Source of the DNA: Brucella daejeonensis
Lineage (GTDB): Bacteria > Pseudomonadota > Alphaproteobacteria > Rhizobiales > Rhizobiaceae
DNA length: 64,000 nt
Direction: 5' to 3'
Assembly: GCF_014199265.1 (NCBI RefSeq)
Contig: NZ_JACIJG010000005.1
Location: 186,001 to 250,000 of the forward strand
Below the pieces are notes generated by a model. The model was not told where the DNA came from. It searched no databases and saw nothing but the letters and a program-made list of their open reading frames with translations. The translations under genes and the position numbers were made by a program. Below, piece after piece: positions 58,436 through 64,000 of the stretch; the first letter of the stretch is position 1; every line of letters begins with the position of its first letter.

Positions 58436-59284
58436 ATGACAAAAGAATGGCATCTGGCTCACGGACGGAATATCCGGTTGGGAGAAAAGTCCGTAATCAT
58501 GGGTATATTGAACGTCACGCCTGACTCTTTTTCCGATGGAGGGCATCATAACGATCTTGATCGGGCGATAGAGGCTGCCGAACGGATGCTCGGCGAGGGG
58601 GCGATGATCATCGATGTCGGTGGTGAGTCGACGCGTCCCGGAGCTGCAGTGGTAGATGCCGAAACAGAATCCGCCCGCGTGATTCCCGTGATCGAGGCAT
58701 TGGTGAGGCGGTATGACTGCATTATCTCGGTCGATACCTATCGGGCGTCTACGGCCAGGGTTGCCATCGACGCCGGCGCTCATATCGTCAACGACGTGTG
58801 GGGTCTCCAGCGAGAGCCCGAGATTGCTGCTGTCGCAAGGCAGACCGGAGCCGGACTGGTCGTCATGCATACCAGCCGCGAGCGGCAAGTGCTTGCGGAT
58901 GTCATCGATGACCAGTTTGCATTTTTGAATGTTTCTCTGGAAATTGCGGAGAAAGCGGGGATCGAGCGGTCCCGTATCGTGCTCGATCCCGGTTTCGGTT
59001 TTGGCAAGAACAAGGAACAGGATATTGCGTTGATGGCGAGAGCGGACGAATTGCAGAAGTTCGATCTGCCGCTTCTGGTCGGCACATCACGCAAACGCTT
59101 CATCGGCGCGATGACAGACAGGGACAATCCGCTGGATCGCGATATCGGAACGGCGGCGACGTCTACCGCACTGCGTCTGGCCGGTGCCGACATCTTCCGT
59201 GTTCACAATGTCGCTTTTAATAAAGATGCACTTGCCGTCGCAGATGGTATCCTTCAGGCCAGACGCAGCGAAAACAGAAAGTAA
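58436..59284 (+). CDS. folP: Dihydropteroate synthase
   Basis: 282 residues; joins pABA to the pterin diphosphate in folate synthesis and is the sulfonamide target. Motifs are MGILNVTPDSFSDGG at the N-terminus, IDVGGESTRPGA, ISVDTYRA, VNDVWGLQ, LDPGFGFGK and GTSRKRF. It begins the folP-folB-folK run and has its own upstream region. Confidence 0.96.
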   Translation: MTKEWHLAHGRNIRLGEKSVIMGILNVTPDSFSDGGHHNDLDRAIEAAERMLGEGAMIIDVGGESTRPGAAVVDAETESARVIPVIEALVRRYDCIISVDTYRASTARVAIDAGAHIVNDVWGLQREPEIAAVARQTGAGLVVMHTSRERQVLADVIDDQFAFLNVSLEIAEKAGIERSRIVLDPGFGFGKNKEQDIALMARADELQKFDLPLLVGTSRKRFIGAMTDRDNPLDRDIGTAATSTALRLAGADIFRVHNVAFNKDALAVADGILQARRSENRK

Positions 59285-59288
59285 AGCC

Positions 59289-59648
59289 GTGTATACGATC
59301 CGAATTATGAATTGCGCTTTCTTCGCGCATCACGGCGTTTTCGATGAAGAGCATAAGCTTGGCCAGCGTTTTTATGTCGATGCGGTTCTGGACGTCGATC
59401 CCGGCAACGCGCTTGAAAACGACGATATCGACGGAACCGTGCATTACGGAATAGCTTTTTCTGTTATTCAGGACATCATCACAGGGCGTCAGCGCTATTT
59501 GATAGAGACATTGGCGCTGGATGTGGCGAAGGCGCTGACAGCGCGGTTTCCGCAGGTCAAGCGGGCAGAAATAACGGTACGCAAACCGAATGCGCCTGTA
59601 CCGGGCGTTCTGGACCATATCGAAGTGACGGTGGTTTATCCGCAGTGA
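59289..59648 (+). CDS. folB: Dihydroneopterin aldolase
   Basis: 119 residues from a GTG at 59289, four bases after the folP stop. FFAHHGVFDEEHKLGQRFYVD is the usual N-terminal part; LIETLALDVAKAL and VRKPNAPVPG carry the conserved Glu and Lys. Upstream codons in the frame overlap folP and are not homologous. It makes 6-hydroxymethyl-dihydropterin, the substrate of FolK. Confidence 0.94.
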   Translation: MYTIRIMNCAFFAHHGVFDEEHKLGQRFYVDAVLDVDPGNALENDDIDGTVHYGIAFSVIQDIITGRQRYLIETLALDVAKALTARFPQVKRAEITVRKPNAPVPGVLDHIEVTVVYPQ

Positions 59649-60175
59649 TCGCTAACCGACATTATCGCGCCTGGCTCGGACTGGGCGGAAACATTGATGA
59701 TCCCGTCGCGTCGATGGGGAAGGCTTTGCGATTGCTGGACCGGCGGGCGGATACGCATGTCACAGCGGTCTCGCCGGTTTATCGCACACCGCCATGGGGG
59801 AAAACCGATCAGGCATGGTTTCACAATGCCTGTGCTGAAATCGAAACTTCCCTGCCGCCGCTGGAGTTGATCGCGATCTGCCTTGATGTCGAGCGGTCCT
59901 TGAAGCGTGTAAGGCTGGAACGCTGGGGTCCCCGCATCATCGACATCGATATACTGGCGGCTCAGGACGACCGCGGCAGGGATATCGTCATGAATGAGCC
60001 GGACCTGGAGCTTCCGCATCCGCGTCTGCATGAGCGAGCCTTTGTGCTCGTACCCTTGAACGATATTGCGCCCTCGCTGGAAATCGCGGGCAAGGCGGTT
60101 GCCGTGTGGAAATCCGAAGTCGCGCATTCCGAAATCGAAAAAGCCCGCACGGATGCGGGCTGGTGGCGCGAATAG
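59645..60175 (+). CDS. folK: HPPK, 6-hydroxymethyl-dihydropterin pyrophosphokinase
   Basis: 176 residues from a GTG overlapping the folB stop by four bases. LGLGGNIDDP, SPVYRTPPWG, FHNACAEIET, ERWGPRIIDIDIL (catalytic Arg/Asp residues) and PHPRLHERAFVLVPL are standard. Its 3' end encodes a perfect hairpin that serves as terminator for the opposite-strand gene. Confidence 0.95.
   Translation: MIANRHYRAWLGLGGNIDDPVASMGKALRLLDRRADTHVTAVSPVYRTPPWGKTDQAWFHNACAEIETSLPPLELIAICLDVERSLKRVRLERWGPRIIDIDILAAQDDRGRDIVMNEPDLELPHPRLHERAFVLVPLNDIAPSLEIAGKAVAVWKSEVAHSEIEKARTDAGWWRE
60142..60161 (-). terminator. Terminator embedded in the folK coding end
   Basis: On the minus strand AGCCCGCA-TCCG-TGCGGGCT is followed by TTTTTCG. 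It lies 25 bases after the stop of the minus-strand gene at 60186 and within the last codons of folK (EKARTDAGWW). Confidence 0.75.
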
Positions 60176-60185
60176 AGTGATTTCG

Positions 60186-60719
60186 TCAATTCTTTGCGAT
60201 GCTGCCGACCGCAATATTGTCGACGCGTTTCAGGCTCATGCCGATCACCGGAACCAGTTCCTTATCGACACGGACGGACACCGTCACATTCATTGTATTC
60301 GGGCTGGAAACGCGAGCCAGCATCGCGCCGTTAAGCTGTTTGCGGTTCAGGCCGAAAACAACCTTGTTGCCGCCGACCGAGCCTGACGTGATGTCGAGGC
60401 CCTTGCCTTCGGCTCCGTCGTTGAACTTGCCGGAATAGGCGGAGCCCACACGCTTGACCGTGGCCTTCATCTGCTGGGAGAAGACACCGACGCGGCAGGT
60501 GCCGTCAAGCGTCATTCCGACTTCCACGTCCGGCGTCGATCCGGCCAGATTGCAGACGAATTTCGTTCCCTTGTATTTGCCGGCAACGATTTCACCTGGA
60601 CCCGACCATTGGCCTTCGATTGTCTGAAAAAACTGCTTGTCCTTGTCGGCAGCCAAAACCGGCGCGGCGGAAAACGACACGGGCAGCAGCGTCAGGCAGG
60701 CGGCGATGCAGTTTTTCAT
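60186..60719 (-). CDS. Secreted hypothetical protein
   Basis: 177 residues. A signal peptide (MKNCIAACLTLLPVSFSA, cleavage near VLAAD) is followed by a mostly beta mature protein with GQWSGPGEIVAGKYKGTKF and AEGKGLDITSGSVGG. Cys residues in VCNLAG and TCRVG may pair. No family name recognised; it looks like a periplasmic beta-sandwich protein. The Met at 60719 starts the signal peptide; the frame is open upstream without homology. Confidence 0.75.
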   Translation of the reverse strand: MKNCIAACLTLLPVSFSAAPVLAADKDKQFFQTIEGQWSGPGEIVAGKYKGTKFVCNLAGSTPDVEVGMTLDGTCRVGVFSQQMKATVKRVGSAYSGKFNDGAEGKGLDITSGSVGGNKVVFGLNRKQLNGAMLARVSSPNTMNVTVSVRVDKELVPVIGMSLKRVDNIAVGSIAKN

Positions 60720-60992
60720 ATTAGGCTCTATCCCGTGTTCGCGACCTGGATTGGGCGTCATTCGTAATCGTTGTTCGCTCGCAAGTCACGGCCAAAAGCC
60801 TGCCATGCTTTGCAAACTGTCAGAAATCCCATATCACCCTGAAGCTCGTTTGATGGAGGGCCCGCACGGAAGTGCCGGTACACCGTATCGCTCGATTCTG
60901 GCACGGATTTCTATTCATCTATAATCGTTGCGAATGGTTAATGCTTTCTTTGCGTGAGCCAGAATGTCAACCGGCAGCGGGAAAACAGACAG

Positions 60993-62075
60993 CTATTTTG
61001 CGGAAGTCTTCCTGTCGGTCCGTTCGCTGCTCATTCGTGCAAGATCGCCAATAAAATCGCCAATGCCGGGGCGTTTTTCGGCATTGAAGGGAAATGGCCG
61101 CACGACATCCATGGCGGCAATGCCGATGCGTGCAGTCATGAGGCCATTGACCACGCCTTCGCCGAGCTTGGCCGAAAGGCGGGAGGCAAGGCCTTGACCA
61201 ACAAGCTGCTGGATTACACTGTCACCCATGGCGATTGTACCCGTTACCGCCAGATGTGCGATCACGCGGCGGGCAAGTTTCAGGAAACCCAGTGTTCCGG
61301 GACGCCCACCATAAAGTTGCGAAAGCCGGCGGATCAATCGAGCGGATTCAAAGATCACATAGCCGATATCGACCAGCGCGCGCGGGCTGATCGCCGTCAC
61401 GATGGATACTCGTTTCGAGGCGTTGAGGATCAGTGAGCGGGCGTCGCGGTCGAGTGGGCGGAGTATTTCCGTTTCGGCAAGCCGGATCAGGTTGCGCCCG
61501 TCGATGATGTCGTCGGTCAGTCCGTCCAGAAGCTGCCGTCCGCGTGCGGTCTCGGGCAAGCCTGAAGCGATCGAGCGCAGTTCATCGACTGCCTTGCGGG
61601 CCGTGGCCATGTCGTCCCGTTCAGCGGCGTCCGCCGCTTCCCTGCGCAGATGCTGCACCGATGCCAGGCGGCGAAGCGCCATCAACTCGCGCGCCGTAAT
61701 TCCGATGAAAGAGAGCAGGGCGACGATAGCGACGCCAAGAGCCGTCCAGCCCAGCCAGTCTGCCCGTGAAAACAATGCCCGGATAAGGTCTTCGGTCCAT
61801 ATGCCGATGGCAAATGAAACCAGAATACCGAGAGCGCCGAACAGAATCCCGCTGAGCGACCAGCCTTTGTGTTTCGGAGCCTCGAAGGATGGATCGAGTA
61901 TTTCCAGTTCGGCTTCTTCTTCCTCACTCAATGCGAAAATATCGGGTTGGGATATGACCGCATCGAGATCCTTGACCGCGCGCGGGCGGCGCGGGGCTTC
62001 TTCCATGGGGGCGGAATGGGCGGATGGTTCGCTTACCGTGAACGCAGCGGGTTTGCGTGGCGTCTTTTCTGTCAT
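60993..62075 (-). CDS. TIGR01620/DUF697 membrane protein (YcjF-like)
   Basis: 360 residues. The N-terminal ~75 are disordered and charged. Two membrane helices follow (LSGILFGALGILVSFAIGIW and LGWTALGVAIVALLSFIGI). The C-terminal DUF697 region contains the hydrophobic ISPRALVDIGYVIFESARLI and LKLARRVIAHLAVTGTIAMG. It overlaps YcjX by four bases (ATGA); the pair is conserved and is induced by envelope stress in E. coli. The exact role is unknown. Confidence 0.9.
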   Translation of the reverse strand: MTEKTPRKPAAFTVSEPSAHSAPMEEAPRRPRAVKDLDAVISQPDIFALSEEEEAELEILDPSFEAPKHKGWSLSGILFGALGILVSFAIGIWTEDLIRALFSRADWLGWTALGVAIVALLSFIGITARELMALRRLASVQHLRREAADAAERDDMATARKAVDELRSIASGLPETARGRQLLDGLTDDIIDGRNLIRLAETEILRPLDRDARSLILNASKRVSIVTAISPRALVDIGYVIFESARLIRRLSQLYGGRPGTLGFLKLARRVIAHLAVTGTIAMGDSVIQQLVGQGLASRLSAKLGEGVVNGLMTARIGIAAMDVVRPFPFNAEKRPGIGDFIGDLARMSSERTDRKTSAK

Positions 62076-63532
62076 GCGAGACGGTCCCCGATCAGAAACT
62101 GCAAAGCGCGATCCAGCCTGATATGCGGCAATGAGAGCGTCAAGCCTTCGGCTGTGCGTTCGAGCCTTGGCGGGCGAAAACGGACAAAGCGGATGGCGGG
62201 GTCGTCTTGTGCAAAATTTTCTTCGAAAATAACATTCGGATTCTTCGGCAAGTCACCGGGAAATATGGCTGTTTCGGTTTCACCATCGAATACTTCGCCG
62301 TCGATTTTTTCACCTTGAAGCGGTGTGCCGACGATGACGGGAAGCGTTTCCTTGCCTTGCGAGACGGTCGCTTCCCGCGTGGCGCGCACGGCTGCCATGG
62401 CGAGAACATCGATGTCGGCGCCGGAAAAATCGGCTCTTTCAATTGCCCGCTCCACCAGACGGCGCACGATTGCCTGCAGGCGGTCGTGGCTTTCGTGGTG
62501 CAGATGATCGGCCTTGGTCGCCGCAACGAGAATGCGTCCAATACGGCGTTGTATAAGACCCGTCAGCAGATTGGAGCGTCCGGGTCTGAAGCAGGACAGG
62601 ATATCGGTCAGGGCGCGCTCGAGGTCGGCGACCACTGCGCCGCCTGAATTCATTGCTTGCATGGCGTCGATCAGAACGATCTGCCGGTCTAGCCGCGCGA
62701 TGTGTTCCCGGAAAAACGGCTTGATGACATGGGTTTTATAGGCCTCATAGCGTCTCTCCATCATCGCACCCAGAGAACCGCTTTTCAGGTCTTCTGGCGT
62801 CAGGTTGGGAAGCGGGGCGAATGTCAGTGCCGGAGAACCATCGAGGTCGCCCGGCATCAGGAAACGCCCCGGCGGCAGGGTCGACAATGCGCGTTCGTCG
62901 GCCTTGCCTGCGCGGAGATAGGCGGTGAAGCTTCTGGCCAGGCGCTGAGCGGTCAGTTCATCAGCCTTTTCCGATGCATCGACGAGCGAGGCCTCGGTTA
63001 TCCATTCCCGCGCCAGATCCCTGTGGGTCGTTTCGTTTGCAAGCGCGAACGAATCGGCGCTGAATTCGGCGTAGGATTTTCCGAGTAACGGCAGGTCGAG
63101 AAGCCATTCCCCCGGATAGTCGACGATGTCGAGCGAGAGCCTGCCCGGCGATAGCCAGCGTCCCCAGGCGGATGCCGATTCATACTCTATCGTCAGGCGC
63201 AGTTGCGAGATTGCACGGGTCGAGTCCGGCCAGATGCGGTCATCGATCAGCGCCGAGAGGTGTTCTTCGTATTGAAAGCGGGGGACCGCATCGTCCGGCT
63301 GTGGCTCAAGGAGTGTTTTTGAAATGCGTCCCGACTTGTAGGCTTCGAACATCGGAAGCCTGCCGCCATGCAGCATGTTATGGACGAGAGCGGTGATGAA
63401 CACTGTCTTGCCCGCACGCGACAGGCCTGTAACACCCAGCCTGAGCGAGGGGGACAAAAGCCCGGTTGCACGATCCGTCAGCGTATCCAGTGCGATTTTT
63501 GCTTCGTCGCCGATACTCGTCAGCTTGGCCAA
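62072..63532 (-). CDS. ycjX: YcjX-family GTPase-like protein
   Basis: 486 residues from a TTG start with GAGGG upstream. The P-loop-like VTGLSRAGKTVFITALVHN is at residues ~33-50. Other stretches typical of YcjX/DUF463 are LSLDIVDYPGEWLLDLPLL, VLIDAMQAMNSGG and LVAATKADHLHHES, reminiscent of GTPase DxxG and xKxD motifs. It pairs with the TIGR01620 protein downstream. Confidence 0.9.
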   Translation of the reverse strand: MAKLTSIGDEAKIALDTLTDRATGLLSPSLRLGVTGLSRAGKTVFITALVHNMLHGGRLPMFEAYKSGRISKTLLEPQPDDAVPRFQYEEHLSALIDDRIWPDSTRAISQLRLTIEYESASAWGRWLSPGRLSLDIVDYPGEWLLDLPLLGKSYAEFSADSFALANETTHRDLAREWITEASLVDASEKADELTAQRLARSFTAYLRAGKADERALSTLPPGRFLMPGDLDGSPALTFAPLPNLTPEDLKSGSLGAMMERRYEAYKTHVIKPFFREHIARLDRQIVLIDAMQAMNSGGAVVADLERALTDILSCFRPGRSNLLTGLIQRRIGRILVAATKADHLHHESHDRLQAIVRRLVERAIERADFSGADIDVLAMAAVRATREATVSQGKETLPVIVGTPLQGEKIDGEVFDGETETAIFPGDLPKNPNVIFEENFAQDDPAIRFVRFRPPRLERTAEGLTLSLPHIRLDRALQFLIGDRLA

Positions 63533-63615
63533 TTATCCCTCACCGGCTTCATTGATCTGTCAGCGGTATAGATAGGGTGGTGTCCATGGGCTTGGCAAGG
63601 AAGCTTGCCAAAGCG

Positions 63616-64000
63616 TCATGAATTCTTCCGGGACAGGGGAAAGCTTTCGAGATAGCCGCTCCCGTGCTCGAGTTCACTAAGTGGACCTTCGAATACTATT
63701 GTCGCGAGAGCGGCGGTTGGAAACCCTGCACGAAGCTTGAGCAGTCCGTCCTTCATGCCATTTCCACAGAGAGCCAACGCCAGATCCTCCATGCTTGGAT
63801 TATGGCCGACCAGCATCAGTCTTTGCGCATCGCGATGTTTTGTTACGGCTTTCATATAGTCTGCCGCGCTACCGCTATATATCGTGTCGTCGATGACTGT
63901 CGGGACTTCTATTTCCAGCCGCTCAATAAGTCCGAATGCCGTCTCTCTGGTTCGGCACGAGCCGGAAAGAACGACGAGATCGGGATAGAGAGACGACGCT
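63616..64000 (-). CDS. SixA-type histidine phosphatase, C-terminal part (truncated by the window)
   Basis: At least 127 residues; the frame stays open to the window end, so the start and the RHG motif are outside. Seen are LVVLSGSCRTRETAF (second Arg region) and LMLVGHNPSMEDLAL with the second catalytic His, both typical of SixA phosphohistidine phosphatases. The tail ends in ESFPLSRKNS. Its role may be removing phosphate from PTS-Ntr proteins, but the target is unknown. Confidence 0.8.
   Translation of the reverse strand, partial: ASSLYPDLVVLSGSCRTRETAFGLIERLEIEVPTVIDDTIYSGSAADYMKAVTKHRDAQRLMLVGHNPSMEDLALALCGNGMKDGLLKLRAGFPTAALATIVFEGPLSELEHGSGYLESFPLSRKNS

Overview
The window is a gene-dense chromosomal segment (about 60 protein genes in 64 kb, moderately high GC) from an alphaproteobacterium of the order Hyphomicrobiales. 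The best fit is the Brucella/Ochrobactrum group. Supporting markers are a fused IspDF, the nifR3(dusB)-ntrB-ntrC cluster, an NdvA/Cgt cyclic beta-1,2-glucan exporter, a class II DAHP synthase, a MaeB malic enzyme with a phosphotransacetylase-like tail, a PlcP/Agt-like pair, and a giant GPR/RgsE-like polar growth protein. No phage, transposase, CRISPR array, toxin cluster or rRNA was seen. One tRNA gene, tRNA-Gly(CCC), is present. Assignments rest on reading motifs by eye; no database search was run.

Layout. 1-3918 (+): end of the pyruvate dehydrogenase operon (E2 fragment, lpd), a small membrane protein that seems to start at ATT, lipA and a RatA-like START protein. 3949-6477 (-): ispDF, a CinA/PncC amidase and an SDR. 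6641-10250 (+): dusB-ntrB-ntrC. 10251-11160: a 63-codon membrane ORF, tRNA-Gly and a possible minus-strand sRNA, at the place where ntrYX would be expected. 11161-18807 (+): rlpA, a D,D-carboxypeptidase, tmk, holB, metG, tatD and an MBL hydrolase. 18851-20635 (-): ndvA. 20986-24451 (+): rluC, an EamA transporter, a HAD phosphatase and ATP12. 24622-26414 (-): glnB-glnA behind a sigma-54-type promoter. 26719-33727: nnr, gph, rpiA, a DUF2059 protein, gor and DAHP synthase. 33841-37320 (+): dgkA, nadE, gltX. 37238-41378 (-): a lipoprotein, maeB and a divergent SDR. 41405-41571: two palindromic repeat elements. 41726-44051: two divergent citrate-synthase-family genes, one with an N-terminal HTH. 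44162-46083 (+): plcP-like/agt-like operon behind a Pho box. 46053-47033 (-): a dipeptide epimerase. 47094-50866 (+): a four-gene Mla/Pqi-type lipid transporter. 51204-56054 (-): the 1616-residue GPR/RgsE-like protein. 56708-57663 (+): a ferredoxin and a miniature flavoprotein. 57656-64000: a DUF922 protein, folP-folB-folK, a small secreted protein, a DUF697 protein, YcjX and a truncated SixA phosphatase.

How the genes fit together. Several blocks serve the envelope: RlpA and the D,D-carboxypeptidase (peptidoglycan), NdvA (periplasmic glucan), the Mla/Pqi system, the PlcP/Agt pair (phosphate-sparing lipids), DgkA and the GPR-like polar growth protein. Nitrogen control is self-contained: NtrB and NtrC are encoded here, as is their input PII (GlnB), and the glnBA promoter has the -24/-12 form that NtrC would activate. 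The most unusual parts are the HTH/citrate synthase pair with its palindromic intergenic site, the NADPH-domain-less ferredoxin-reductase-like protein next to a ferredoxin, and the ATT-initiated membrane protein.
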